A stretch of 56,460 nt of DNA from Burkholderiales bacterium (GCA_020854035.1 JADZGE010000063.1:1-56460); one strand, 5' to 3'; counted from the stretch's first letter, positions 34,617 through 44,406 are shown. The notes: generated by a model not told the origin, from the sequence alone. A program made the numbers and translations.

Positions 34617-34850
34617 ACATCGCCCTTCCCTTGAAGGATAAGGTTGGGGTGGGGATCGGCATCCGGGGCTCGCGCAGCGCAGAACGCCCCTTCCCCTTCA
34701 AGGGGAAGGTTGGGATGGGGATGGGGTTGAGGTGAAGTTGAGCGCGAGCGGGGTTGCTGTGATACCCCATCCCCACCCTAACCCTCCCCTTGAAGGGGAG
34801 GGAAGTTGGTTGGTTCCCCTTGGAGGGGAGGGAATGGGAGTTAAGGGGAG
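34617..34850. repeat. Family B palindrome array
   Basis: Centres lie at 34633, 34699, 34792 and 34822. The first two are 66 bp apart and the next pair 93 bp apart, the same spacings as at 25.6 kb. The segment 34690-34800 is nearly identical to 44040-44150, and its reverse complement resembles 25660-25775. The array lies in the 496-bp gap between a glycosyltransferase and the UDP-xylose synthase; the rest of the gap is family C plus unassigned sequence (34851-34920). Confidence 0.85.
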
Positions 34851-34923
34851 CGAAGCTGGAGTGTTCCGATCCAATCAGACGGAGAAGAGTCTTGCGATGC
34901 GTTCCGAGGAATTGCACTGGCTT

Positions 34924-35040
34924 CAATCGGCGTTCGTCGGCGGCCACACGGGACCTGCCTTGACCTGCATCGGCGTTCAGCGGTAGCCGGAAAGGAAGTG
35001 TCTTGACCTGCATCGGCGTAAATCGGCGTCCATCGGCGGC
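34924..35040. repeat. Family C repeat (10-bp CATCGGCGTT-type units)
   Basis: Several degenerate units of the form AATCGGCGTTCGTCGGCGG and CATCGGCGTAAATCGGCGTC. CTTGACCTGCATCGGCGT occurs twice, at 34959 and 35002 (43 bp apart). It directly precedes the UDP-xylose synthase ribosome site, so it lies in that gene's upstream leader. Confidence 0.7.
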
Positions 35041-35061
35041 TAAGAAAGAGGCATACCCGTC

Positions 35062-36015
<954 letters not shown>

Positions 36016-36058
36016 GCCCCCGCCGCGGCCCCGCAACGCATCTTCTGGAGAACCGGAC

Positions 36059-36991
36059 TTGGTTGACGCAGCAGATTCACCAGCGGGCGCCGCCGCGCCC
36101 CCCGCGCGGCCGGTCATGGTGCTCGCCTACAACGAGGAGCGCCACATCGCCGCCTGCCTCGACAGCATCTTCGCCGCGGAGCCCGACGGGCGGTTCGACG
36201 TGTACGTGATGGCGAACGGCTGCACCGACCGCACCGGGGAGATCGTCACCGAGTACGGGCGGAAGCGTCCCGGCGTGCACCTGGTCGAGATCGCGCTCGG
36301 GGACAAGTGCAACGCGTGGAACGTCTTCATCCACGAGACGGTGCCTGCCCGCTGCCCCGGGCGGGAAGTCTATTTCTTCATGGACGGCGACGCGACGGTG
36401 GTGCCGGGGTCCTTCGGCGCGATGGGGCGGGCGCTCGCCGGAAACCCGCGGGCGCATTCCGCCGCGGCGGTACCCGCGGCGGGCCGCAACATCGAGCGCG
36501 ACCGCCGCCAGATCATGGAGGAGCACAGCCTGGTCGCGAACCTGTACTCGCTCCGGGGAACGTTCGTCGAGCGACTGCGCGCGCAGGGCGTGCGCATTCC
36601 GCTGAAGCTCGAGGGCGACGACGGGTTGATCGGCGCGCTGGTGAAGTGGGACCTCAAACCCCAGGACCACGAGTTCGACCTCGAGCGCATCGTGCCCTGC
36701 GCGGACGCGGCGTTCGCCTTCGAGCCGATGTCGCCGCTGCGGCTCTCGGACTGGAAGACGTACTGGAAGCGCGCGGTGCGCTACGGGCGGCGCCGCTACG
36801 AGTTCGACCTGCTGCGCCCGGGGCTGCGCGAGAAGGGCCTCGCGGCCATGCCGGCGGACATCACGGAGCTCTATCCGCGGGCGGAGTCGCTGCCGCTCAC
36901 GTGGCAGGGCGCCTACACGCTCACCAATTTCGTGGCGCTGCGGCAGATGCGGCGCATCGGGCGGATGCGGAGCCCGGGCGGGGCGGGGTGA
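36059..36991 (+). CDS. Glycosyltransferase family 2 (glycan-acting, divergent)
   Basis: 310 aa if it starts at TTG 36059, with GGAG upstream. An internal ATG at 36116 (MVLAYNEERH) is a weaker alternative that would lose the first strand. GT-A marks are PVMVLAYNEERHIAACLDSI, VMANGCTDRTGEIV and FFMDGDATVVPGS. The middle part KLEGDDGLIGALVKWDL and the C-terminal region are less typical. It follows the UDP-xylose synthase by 43 bp, so it may be the xylosyltransferase; this is inference only. Confidence 0.82.
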   Translation: MVDAADSPAGAAAPPARPVMVLAYNEERHIAACLDSIFAAEPDGRFDVYVMANGCTDRTGEIVTEYGRKRPGVHLVEIALGDKCNAWNVFIHETVPARCPGREVYFFMDGDATVVPGSFGAMGRALAGNPRAHSAAAVPAAGRNIERDRRQIMEEHSLVANLYSLRGTFVERLRAQGVRIPLKLEGDDGLIGALVKWDLKPQDHEFDLERIVPCADAAFAFEPMSPLRLSDWKTYWKRAVRYGRRRYEFDLLRPGLREKGLAAMPADITELYPRAESLPLTWQGAYTLTNFVALRQMRRIGRMRSPGGAG

Positions 36992-37003
36992 TGGTGCGAG
37001 GGG

Positions 37004-37178
37004 TTTCACGCAAAGCACGCAAAGCACCCAAAGGAAGGGCAATGAACCGGAACGGGCGATCAGGCGCCGATAGACGCCGATGAACACCGATCGGGCATTG
37101 TTCTGCGCTCGTCGATCCCTTCACCTTGCGGGTGATGAGCTTGCAGGAAGCAGGCGTCTTGGCGGTCTTTGCGTGAGA
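37004..37178. repeat. Family A hairpin, copy with family C interior (short form)
   Basis: The left arm at 37004-37035 is CACGCAAAG units. The right arm at 37158-37178 ends GGTCTTTGCGTGAG. The interior is not the purine-rich arm pair of copies 1 and 2 but a GATAGACGCCGATGAACACC segment plus TTCACCTTGCGGGTGATGA. About 110 bp of this interior is nearly identical to 41560-41670. It occupies most of the gap 36992-37215. Confidence 0.8.
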
Positions 37179-37215
37179 TTACAGTAAACGCCACGGAGCG
37201 CAGTGCGTCATCCGA

Positions 37216-38448
37216 ATGCCGAAGAATATCTTCATCTACGACCCCTACGCGTCGGGCCACCACGCCGGGTTCATCCGCGTGATGCTGGACGGTTTTCGCC
37301 GCGAGTCGGGCTGGCGCGCGACGCTCCTCACGTGCGGGGAAGCGAGCGGGCATCCTTCTTTCCGGCGGCTGGCGGCGGAGTATCCCGACGTGCTCGACAT
37401 GACGGTCGCCGAAACCGCGATCGTGCCGCCGCTCGTCGCGAAGGTTGCGGGCTCCTTCTACGCCGGGCAGCTCGAGAACTGGCTGACGGTGCGCCGCGAG
37501 TTTCCCGTCCTGAACGCGAGCCGGCGCTTCGACTACGCCATGATTCCCTACCTCGAGGCGGTGGGCGTGCACAACGCGGCGTACTGGCCCGCGTTCGGGA
37601 GCGTGCCGTGGGCGGCGATACCGCACGGCCTGCGCTGTCATTTCCGCGAGTCCGGAATCAAGTCCCCGCCGCGCCGGGTGGACGCGCTGCAGGCGCTGTG
37701 TTTCCGCCGCATGCTCCGGCAGCCGGGATTGCACCGGGTGTTCGCGATCGATCCCTACCTCGCGCGCTGGGCAAACGACCCGAAAGTCGTGTTCGTCCCG
37801 GATCCCTCACCGTTGCCCCCGCAGCTCGATCGAGACGAGTGCCGGCGGGCGCTCGCGCTGCCGGCGGACGCTTTCGTGCTGCTCGTCTACGGCGCGATCG
37901 ACGGGCGGAAATGCCTCGACGTCCTGCTCCCGGCCGCGGCTTCGATCGACCCGGCGCGGCGGATCGTGGTGGTCGTGGCCGGCACGCAGGACGCGCGGGT
38001 GCGCGATTCCGTCCTCAGGCAGGAGGCCGCCGCCACGTTGCGCGCCGCGTCGCTCCTCGTGGAATTCGACCGCTTCGTCACGAACGAGGAAGAGGCGCGG
38101 CTTTTCGCCGCCTGCGACGCCGTCTGGTGCTACAACCGCGACACGCTCGGTTCGAGTGGCGTTCTCATCCGGGCGGGACAGCACGCGCGGCCCGTGATCG
38201 TCGCCGACGCCGGGCTCTCGGGCAGGGTCGTGGGCGACGAACGTTGCGGCGTGGTGATCGGAGACGCGCGGCGGGAGGACATCGCCGGCGCGATCGTTGC
38301 GCTGCGCGATGACCCGCGCGTGCGCGAGGAAATGGGCCGGCGCGCGTATGCCCGGTTCCGGGAACACGTACCCGAGACGTTCGCCGGCGCGGTGCGCGCG
38401 GCGATCGCCGGGGCATCCACGGCCGCGGCCGGCGCCATGGCGCCATGA
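37216..38448 (+). CDS. Glycosyltransferase, GT4-like
   Basis: 410 aa. The opening KNIFIYDPYASGHHAGFIR resembles GT-B enzymes that bind the acceptor in the first domain. The C-terminal half has LLVYGAIDGRKCLDVLLPA and then ARLFAACDAVWCYNRDTLGSSGVLIRAGQHARPVIVAD, similar in position to the donor loop of GT4. It ends in a 4-bp overlap with the next gene. Family assignment is less secure than for the other glycosyltransferases because the classic EX7E is altered. Specificity unknown. Confidence 0.75.
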   Translation: MPKNIFIYDPYASGHHAGFIRVMLDGFRRESGWRATLLTCGEASGHPSFRRLAAEYPDVLDMTVAETAIVPPLVAKVAGSFYAGQLENWLTVRREFPVLNASRRFDYAMIPYLEAVGVHNAAYWPAFGSVPWAAIPHGLRCHFRESGIKSPPRRVDALQALCFRRMLRQPGLHRVFAIDPYLARWANDPKVVFVPDPSPLPPQLDRDECRRALALPADAFVLLVYGAIDGRKCLDVLLPAAASIDPARRIVVVVAGTQDARVRDSVLRQEAAATLRAASLLVEFDRFVTNEEEARLFAACDAVWCYNRDTLGSSGVLIRAGQHARPVIVADAGLSGRVVGDERCGVVIGDARREDIAGAIVALRDDPRVREEMGRRAYARFREHVPETFAGAVRAAIAGASTAAAGAMAP

Positions 38449-39338
38449 CGCGGCGCGCCGCGCCGGGGCGCTCGGCCGTGGCGGTGCCGAACGAGACAGG
38501 AATGGACGTTTCCATCGTGGTGTGCACGAAGAACCGGGCGGCGCGGCTCGCCGGCGCCTTTGCGCACCACGTGCGGCTGCGCTCCACCCGGGAGTGGGAG
38601 ATCGTGTTCGTGAACAACGGGTCCACCGATGAAACGGCCGCGGCGCTCGCCGGGTTCGCGCGCGCCGCGCCGATCCGCGTCCGGGTGCTCGACGAACCGA
38701 GGCGCGGCGTGTCCGCCGGGCGCAACACGGGCTGGCGCGCCGCCGCCGGGAGCGTGATCGCGTTCATCGACGACGACTGCTATCCGGCGGAGGATTACGT
38801 CGACGAGTTGTGGAAATGCTTCGCGGAGCCGGAACTCGGGTATCTCGGCGGGCGCGTGCTGCTCTACGACAGCGCCGATTACCCGATCACGATCAAGGAA
38901 TCCCAGTTGCGCGAGGCGATACCGCCGCGCTCGTTCATCGTGCCGGGCGTGCTGCACGGCGCGAACATGGCCTTCCGCCGCGACGTGCTCGAGCGCGTCG
39001 GCGGCTTCGACGAGCGCATGGGGCCGGGCACCGCCGTCTACGGCGAGGAACTCGACATCGTCGCGCGCGCGTCCGCGATCGGCCATCCCGGCGCCTACGA
39101 TCCGCGTCCCGCGGTCTATCACCACCACGGGCGTTCGCGCGCCGAAGAGGTCCGGCGGATCATGGAAATCTACGATGTCGGGCGCGGAGCGTACTTCGCG
39201 AAGGCGCTCGCGGATCCGCGCACGCGCCCGCACTACCTGTATCCCGTCGCGCGCAGGCTCGCGGGCAACGTGGTCCATTGCCGGTTCGCCGTGATGGGAC
39301 GGGAACTCTACGGCGCGTGGAAGTACCTGCATGGTTGA
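38445..39338 (+). CDS. Glycosyltransferase family 2
   Basis: 297 aa, starting in an ATGA overlap with the previous gene. A later start near MDVSIVVCTKN (38502) would fit the family better, since the first 19 residues are not GT2-like. Motifs are SIVVCTKNRAARLAGAF, VNNGSTDETAAALAGF, IAFIDDDCYPAEDYVDEL and YGEELDIVARASAIGHPG. Its C-terminal 80 residues are the intact counterpart of the remnant at 32864. Both may derive from one ancestral cassette. Confidence 0.88.
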   Translation: MTRRAAPGRSAVAVPNETGMDVSIVVCTKNRAARLAGAFAHHVRLRSTREWEIVFVNNGSTDETAAALAGFARAAPIRVRVLDEPRRGVSAGRNTGWRAAAGSVIAFIDDDCYPAEDYVDELWKCFAEPELGYLGGRVLLYDSADYPITIKESQLREAIPPRSFIVPGVLHGANMAFRRDVLERVGGFDERMGPGTAVYGEELDIVARASAIGHPGAYDPRPAVYHHHGRSRAEEVRRIMEIYDVGRGAYFAKALADPRTRPHYLYPVARRLAGNVVHCRFAVMGRELYGAWKYLHG

Positions 39339-39445
39339 TGCTCGCGGCTCCCGCGCGCGGCCGTGCCGCCCCTCGCATGAGTTGGATGCGGTGCCGGGGG
39401 AGGGAAGCATGAGTGTCTTCATGCCCATCATGGGAACGCCATCGT

Positions 39446-40270
39446 ATGTCGACCAATTCTGAAGACGCGAAGAACGTCGCGGGTGCGTGGGACCACTCCA
39501 CGCATCCGGACTTCTACAACTACTACGCGAACGAGAGCCAGAGCGAGGCGACGCTCGAGCGCTTCCGCGGCATCCAGTCCGCGGTGTTGCGCGTCGCTGC
39601 GCGGACGGGGCTGCCTTCGCGCCTCGAGGTCGCGGACATCGGCTGCGGCGCTGGCACGCAGTCGCGCCTGTGGGCGGCGCTCGGGCACCGCGTGCGGGGG
39701 CTCGACGTGAATGAGCCGCTCGTCAGTCTCGCGCGCGAGAGGGCGGCCGCCGAGGCCCTGGACATCGCGTTCGAGGTGGGGAGCGCGACGGCGCTGCCGT
39801 GGCCCGACGCCTGCGTCGACGTGTGCCTCGTCCCGGAGCTGCTGGAGCACGTCGCCGACTGGCGCTCGGTCGTGAACGAGGCCGCCCGCGTGGTGCGCCC
39901 GGGGGGGCTCCTCTACCTCAGCACCACCAACGTGCTGTGCCCGAAGCAGCAGGAGTTCACGCTGCCTTGCTATAGCTGGTACCCCGGCCCCCTCAAGCGG
40001 CACTACGAGCGGCTCGCGGTAACCACGCGTCCCGAGATCGCGAATTTCGCGAAGTATCCGGCCGTCCACTGGTTCAGCTTCTACGGCCTTCGCGACGTTC
40101 TTGCCGGCCTCGGCTTCCCGCGCTGCCTCGATCGCTTCGATCTCATCGACACCGCCGGCAGGAGCGGTCTCGCGCGCGCGGTGATCGCGCTCGTGCGCGC
40201 CGTGGCGCCGCTGCGCTTCCTCGGGCACGTCGTCACGCCCAGCACCTACCTCGTGGCGGTGAAGCGATGA
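39446..40270 (+). CDS. Class I SAM-dependent methyltransferase
   Basis: 274 aa from ATG 39446. GTG 39413 in the same frame is closer to a strong GGGGGAGGGAAG and cannot be excluded. SAM motif I is VADIGCGAGTQSRLWAALG, then GLDVNEPLVSLARERAA, PDACVDVCLVPELLEHVADW and VRPGGLLYLSTTN. A 17-codon frame starting at 39409 with the strong ribosome site overlaps this start. The gene overlaps the next glycosyltransferase by 4 bp. Probably an O-methyltransferase of the repeat unit. Confidence 0.83.
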   Translation: MSTNSEDAKNVAGAWDHSTHPDFYNYYANESQSEATLERFRGIQSAVLRVAARTGLPSRLEVADIGCGAGTQSRLWAALGHRVRGLDVNEPLVSLARERAAAEALDIAFEVGSATALPWPDACVDVCLVPELLEHVADWRSVVNEAARVVRPGGLLYLSTTNVLCPKQQEFTLPCYSWYPGPLKRHYERLAVTTRPEIANFAKYPAVHWFSFYGLRDVLAGLGFPRCLDRFDLIDTAGRSGLARAVIALVRAVAPLRFLGHVVTPSTYLVAVKR

Positions 40271-41517
40271 GCGCAAAGCCCCGGCTGCTCTTCGTCTCGC
40301 CCCGCTACCTGCTGCCCGCCGACTCGGGCGGCAAAATCCGGACCACGAACGTGCTGCGCGGGCTGAAGGGCGGCGCCTTCGAAGTGACGCTCGCGTCGCC
40401 GCTGCCCGAGGGCTCGGACGGCACGGAACCGGCGGAAGTGCGCGCGCTCTGCGACCGCTACGCGGGCTGGAAGTCCGAGCCCCGGGGGGCGGCGTTCCAG
40501 TGGACGCGGCTCCGCCACATCGCCTCGCGCCTGCCGATCGCCGTGGCGACGGACACGACCGCCGCGGGGGCCGAGGCCGTGGCGCGCGAACTCGCGGGCC
40601 GCCCGGACCTCGTGGTGGTGGACTTCCCGCACACCGCGGTCATCGCGCCGCCCCCGTATCCCTGCGCGAGCGTGCTCTTCACCCACAACGTGGAGGCGGA
40701 GATCTTCCGCCGGCACGTCGAGGTCGCGAGCAACCCGGTGAAGCGCGCCGTGTGGAGCGACCAGGCATCCAAGATGCAGCGCTTCGAGCACGAGCTTCTC
40801 GGCCGGTTCACCGCGGTGGTCGCCGTCGCCGAGCGCGACCGCGAATACTTCGCGCGCGAGTACGGCGCCGCCAACGTCTCGGTCATCCCGACGGGCGTCG
40901 ATCTCGACTACTTCCGGCACGCGGGCGACGAGCCGGCGGCGGCGCCCGACGGCGGGACGGTGGTGTTCACGGGCTCGATGGACTGGCTCGCGAACGTGGA
41001 CGGGGTGGGCTACTTCATGGACGACGTGTGGCCGGCGGTCGCGAGAGCGCGGCCGGCCGCGCAGTGCGTGATCGTGGGACGGAGCCCGCCGGCGGTCATG
41101 GTGGAGCGCGCCCGCGCGCGCGGGCTCAAGTGGCGGTTCACCGGGTTCGTGGACGACGTGCGGCCGTACGTGCGCGATGCGCACGTGTATGTGATCCCGC
41201 TGCGCGTCGGGGGCGGCACGCGCCTCAAGGTGTACGAGGCGATGGCGATGGGCCGCGCGGTGGTGTCGACCCGGCTCGGGGTGGAGGGGCTCCCGGTCGA
41301 GCCGGGGCGGCACTACGTGCAAGCCGATGCCGCGGACGCGATGGCGGCGGCGATCGCGGCACTGCTGGGCGACGGCGCGCGCCGGGCGGAGCTCGCGGCG
41401 CAGGCGCGGCGGCTCGTCGAGGAGAACATGTCGTCGCTGCGGGCGGCGAAGGTGTTCGAGGAAATCTGCCTCGGGGCGCTGGAATCGGCGCGGGCGAAAG
41501 CGGTGAAAACGGCCTGA
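40267..41517 (+). CDS. Glycosyltransferase family 4 (TIGR03087-related)
   Basis: 416 aa. The N-terminus PRLLFVSPRYLLPADSGGKIR parallels the opening of the enzyme at 33321. The donor half has VVFTGSMDWLANVDGVGYF, FTGFVDDVRPYVRDAHVYVIPL and GGTRLKVYEAMAMGRAVVST. FTHNVEAEIFRRHVE and IPTGVDLDYF are typical of the exosortase-associated sugar transferase group. It starts 4 bp inside the methyltransferase gene. Specificity unknown. Confidence 0.87.
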   Translation: MSAKPRLLFVSPRYLLPADSGGKIRTTNVLRGLKGGAFEVTLASPLPEGSDGTEPAEVRALCDRYAGWKSEPRGAAFQWTRLRHIASRLPIAVATDTTAAGAEAVARELAGRPDLVVVDFPHTAVIAPPPYPCASVLFTHNVEAEIFRRHVEVASNPVKRAVWSDQASKMQRFEHELLGRFTAVVAVAERDREYFAREYGAANVSVIPTGVDLDYFRHAGDEPAAAPDGGTVVFTGSMDWLANVDGVGYFMDDVWPAVARARPAAQCVIVGRSPPAVMVERARARGLKWRFTGFVDDVRPYVRDAHVYVIPLRVGGGTRLKVYEAMAMGRAVVSTRLGVEGLPVEPGRHYVQADAADAMAAAIAALLGDGARRAELAAQARRLVEENMSSLRAAKVFEEICLGALESARAKAVKTA

Positions 41518-41530
41518 GTGTAATGGCAAT

Positions 41531-41809
41531 CTCGCGCAAAGACCGCAAAGCACGTATAGGAAGAGCCATGAACCGGAACGAGCAATCAGCCGCCGATAGA
41601 CGCCGATGAGCGCCGATCGGGCAGTGTCCCGCACTCGTCGATTCCTTCACCTTGCGGGTGATGACCTTGAACGGAATACATCGCTTGATCTTGCGACGCT
41701 CATCGGCGTTCATCGGCGTTCATCGGCGTTCATCGGCGTTCATCGGCGGCTCATCTGCTGTTCTTGCAGGAAGTAGTTGTCTATGCGGGCTTGGCGGTCT
41801 TTGCGTGAG
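41531..41809. repeat. Family A hairpin, copy with family C interior (long form)
   Basis: This occupies most of the 395-bp gap 41518-41912. The left arm CGCGCAAAGACCGCAAAG is at 41531-41554 and the right arm ending TCTTTGCGTGAG at 41789-41809. The interior matches the copy at 37.0 kb but has an extra block at about 41671-41764. That block includes four perfect CATCGGCGTT units (41701-41740) and a partial fifth. The extra block complements the GCCGATAGACGCCGATGAGC segment on the left, so the inner hairpin is complete here and truncated at 37.0 kb. The bases 41810-41912 show nothing I recognise. Confidence 0.85.
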
Positions 41810-41912
41810 TGAATAGCACAATGACGGAGAACGATTTTGGTCCTGACTTTTTCTGCCCTGACGGCGGTCGTCGCGTGAACCGGGCGCTTTCCCTGCCGGA
41901 ACGGGGGCGTGA

Positions 41913-42611
41913 GTGAGCGGCGGCGTGCTAAAGCGCGTGGCCGCGGCGCTCCCCGCGGCGTGGCAGCACGAGCTTCGCCGGCGGCACTTCGCGCGCGAGA
42001 TCCGCGGCGGGCGCTTCTACACCGACGAGAAGGAGTACGCGCTCCTCGACACGCTGCTTCGGTCCGGCGACTGGGCGCTCGATATCGGCGCCAACGTGGG
42101 CCATTACACGCTGCGCCTGTCCCAGCTCGTCGGCCCGGGCGGCCGGGTGATCGCCATGGAGCCGGTGCCCGACACCTTCGCGCTCCTCGCGGCGAACGCG
42201 AGGCTCTTCCCGCACGCCAACGTGACGCTCGTGAACGCCGCGGCCTCCGACCGCGTCGCGCTCGCGCGCATGGATCTCCCGCGCTTCGCCGACGGTCTCC
42301 CGAACTACTACCAGGCGCGGCTCTCCGGCGATCCGGGCGGGCTCGCGGTCATGACGCTGCCGGTCGATGCGCTGGCGCTGCCGCGGGTTGCCCTCGTCAA
42401 GATGGACGTCGAGGGGCACGAGCTCGCGGCGCTCGCGGGGATGCGCGGCCTCCTCGAGCGGGACCATCCCGTGATGATCGTCGAGACCGGCCCGGGCGAG
42501 GCGATGGCGCTCATCGAATCGATGGGCTACGCCTGCGAGCGGCTGCCGGGATCGTCCAACGTGCTGTGCCGGCCGCTCGCGGCGGCGCGGCGCTCGAGCG
42601 CGCCCGTTTGA
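41913..42611 (+). CDS. FkbM family methyltransferase
   Basis: 232 aa from GTG 41913, with an ACGGGGG ribosome site. The SAM site is ALDIGANVGHYTLRLSQLVG, followed by VIAMEPVPDTFALLAANA. The FkbM mark VALVKMDVEGHELAALAGM and MIVETGPGEAMALIESMGY follow. These are sugar or polyketide O-methyltransferases, common in capsule and EPS loci. It is separated by 40 bp from the GDP-mannose dehydrogenase-like gene. Confidence 0.9.
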   Translation: MSGGVLKRVAAALPAAWQHELRRRHFAREIRGGRFYTDEKEYALLDTLLRSGDWALDIGANVGHYTLRLSQLVGPGGRVIAMEPVPDTFALLAANARLFPHANVTLVNAAASDRVALARMDLPRFADGLPNYYQARLSGDPGGLAVMTLPVDALALPRVALVKMDVEGHELAALAGMRGLLERDHPVMIVETGPGEAMALIESMGYACERLPGSSNVLCRPLAAARRSSAPV

Positions 42612-42651
42612 AGGCAAACCCGCCCCGCCCGCGGGGCACACGGAGGTACGA

Positions 42652-43968
42652 GTGAGAATCAGCATTTTCGGACTCGGGTACGTCGGCGCGGTATCCCTCG
42701 CCTGCCTCGCCCGCGACGGGCACCAGGTGATCGGTTCGGACATCGACCAGGCGAAACTCGAACTCATCCGCTCCGGCAGGACGCCGGTCGTGGAGGAGGG
42801 CATGGTCGACCTGATGGCGTCCGTGGCGGCGAGCGGCCGCGTCACGGTCACCACCGATACCGCGCGGGCCGTGCACGGCTCGGACCTCTCGCTCATCTGC
42901 GTGGGCACGCCCTCCGCGGCGAACGGCAGCCAGGACCAGTCCGCGGTGCTGCGGCTGACGGAAGCGCTCGGGCGGGCGATGCGCGAGAAGCGCGAGCCGC
43001 ACGTCTTCGTTTTCCGCTCGACGCTCGTCCCGGGAACGGTGGAGGAGGTGCTGACGCCGATTCTCGAGCGCGAGTCGGGGAAGACGCGCGGCGTGGATTT
43101 CGACGTGTGCTTCCAGCCCGAGTTCCTGCGCGAGGGCAGTTCCATACGCGATTACGACAGGCCGCCGTTCACCGTCGTGGGCGCGCGATCGGAAGCGGGC
43201 GCGGCGCGGCTGAAGGAGTTGTTCGGGCACCTGCCGTGCGAGTTCATCGTGACCTCGATCCGCGCCGCGGAGACGGTCAAGTACTGCTGCAACAATTTCC
43301 ACGCGGTGAAAATCACCTTCGCCAACGAGACCGCGCGCCTGTGCGAGGCGCTCGGTGTCGATCCGTTCCAGGTGATGGATCTCGTGTGCCGGGACCGCAG
43401 CCTCAACATCTCTCCGGCGTACCTGAAACCCGGCTTCGCGTTCGGGGGCTCCTGCCTGCCGAAGGATCTCCGGGCGACGATGCACCTCGCCAAGACCCGC
43501 GACGTGGAACTCCCGATGCTCGGGAGCGTGCTCCAGTCGAACCGGGTTCACGCGGATCGCGCGATCGCCAAGGTGCTCGCGAGCGGGCGCCGGCGCGTGG
43601 GCATGATCGGGCTCTCCTTCAAGACCGGGACCGACGACCTGCGCGAGAGCCCGCTCGTTCTTCTCGCCGAGCAGTTCATTGGCAAGGGGTTGTCCCTCCT
43701 CGTCTACGACCCGGAGGTCCACCTCTCGCGCCTGATCGGCGCGAACCGCCGCTTCATCGAGAGCCACCTGCCGCATATCGCCTCCCTCATGCGCGCCGAC
43801 ATCGAGAGCGTCATCGCCGAATCCGACGTGCTCGTGGTCGGCATCAACGACGCGGGCACGCTCGAGGCGGTTGCACGCCACGCGCGCGCGGACCAGCTCG
43901 TGATCGACCTCGTGAAGCTGCCGCAACGCGAAGCGCTGCGCGGGCAGGTGGAGGGGCTCTGCTGGTGA
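42652..43968 (+). CDS. algD: GDP-mannose 6-dehydrogenase-like enzyme
   Basis: 438 aa from GTG 42652, with GGAGG upstream. The opening MRISIFGLGYVGAVSLACLA matches AlgD closely, as do GSCLPKD with Cys268 (the same residue number as the AlgD nucleophile), LGLSFKTGTDDLRESPL and the last residues EGLCW. It would oxidise GDP-mannose to GDP-mannuronate, so the polymer may contain mannuronic acid. A UDP-sugar dehydrogenase is an alternative, but the C-terminal match favours AlgD. It is more distant from the ugd gene at 16300. A long repeat array follows. Confidence 0.85.
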   Translation: MRISIFGLGYVGAVSLACLARDGHQVIGSDIDQAKLELIRSGRTPVVEEGMVDLMASVAASGRVTVTTDTARAVHGSDLSLICVGTPSAANGSQDQSAVLRLTEALGRAMREKREPHVFVFRSTLVPGTVEEVLTPILERESGKTRGVDFDVCFQPEFLREGSSIRDYDRPPFTVVGARSEAGAARLKELFGHLPCEFIVTSIRAAETVKYCCNNFHAVKITFANETARLCEALGVDPFQVMDLVCRDRSLNISPAYLKPGFAFGGSCLPKDLRATMHLAKTRDVELPMLGSVLQSNRVHADRAIAKVLASGRRRVGMIGLSFKTGTDDLRESPLVLLAEQFIGKGLSLLVYDPEVHLSRLIGANRRFIESHLPHIASLMRADIESVIAESDVLVVGINDAGTLEAVARHARADQLVIDLVKLPQREALRGQVEGLCW

Positions 43969-43999
43969 GGCGCGGGGTCGAATCGAACAATAGGCAACA

Positions 44000-44293
44000 A
44001 GGGCTGGGCATCCGCGCCTCGCGCAGCTCAGAACGCCCCTTCCCCTTCAAGGGGAAGGTTGGGATGGGGATGGGGTTGAGATGAAGTTGAACGCGAGCGG
44101 GGTTGCTGTGGTGCCCCATCCCCACCCTCTGATCCCTCCCCTTGAAGGGGAGGGAGGGGTTACGGCGCGATCGCGAATGACGGATGCCCACCCTCTGATC
44201 CCTCCCCTTGAAGGGGAGGGAGGGGTTACGGCGCGATCGCGAATGACGGATGCCCACCCTCTGATCCCTCCCCTTGAAGGGGAGGGAAGCCGG
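44000..44293. repeat. Family B palindrome array with 66-bp tandem
   Basis: Palindrome centres lie at 44048, 44144, 44210 and 44276. The last three are set by a 66-bp tandem unit (44122-44187, 44188-44253 and a partial third). Two copies appear identical by eye, so the expansion is recent. The left portion, 44040-44150, is nearly the same as 34690-34800. It fills the 438-bp gap between the algD-like gene and the flippase; 43969-44000 and 44294-44406 hold nothing else I recognise. Confidence 0.88.
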
Positions 44294-44406
44294 GTTGTGC
44301 ATCGATTCCACGAACGCGAGAGGCCGATGCTCCGTGCGCCGGAATTCGTCCGTGTGTAAGGATGCGATCTCGTGGCCTCTGCTTCGTCGCCGTGGGTAGC
44401 ACCGCG

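Noticed and set aside
44122..44293. CRISPR array
   Set aside because: The whole 66-bp unit repeats, including what would be the spacer. The core is a perfect palindrome, copies abut without variable spacers, and no cas gene is near.
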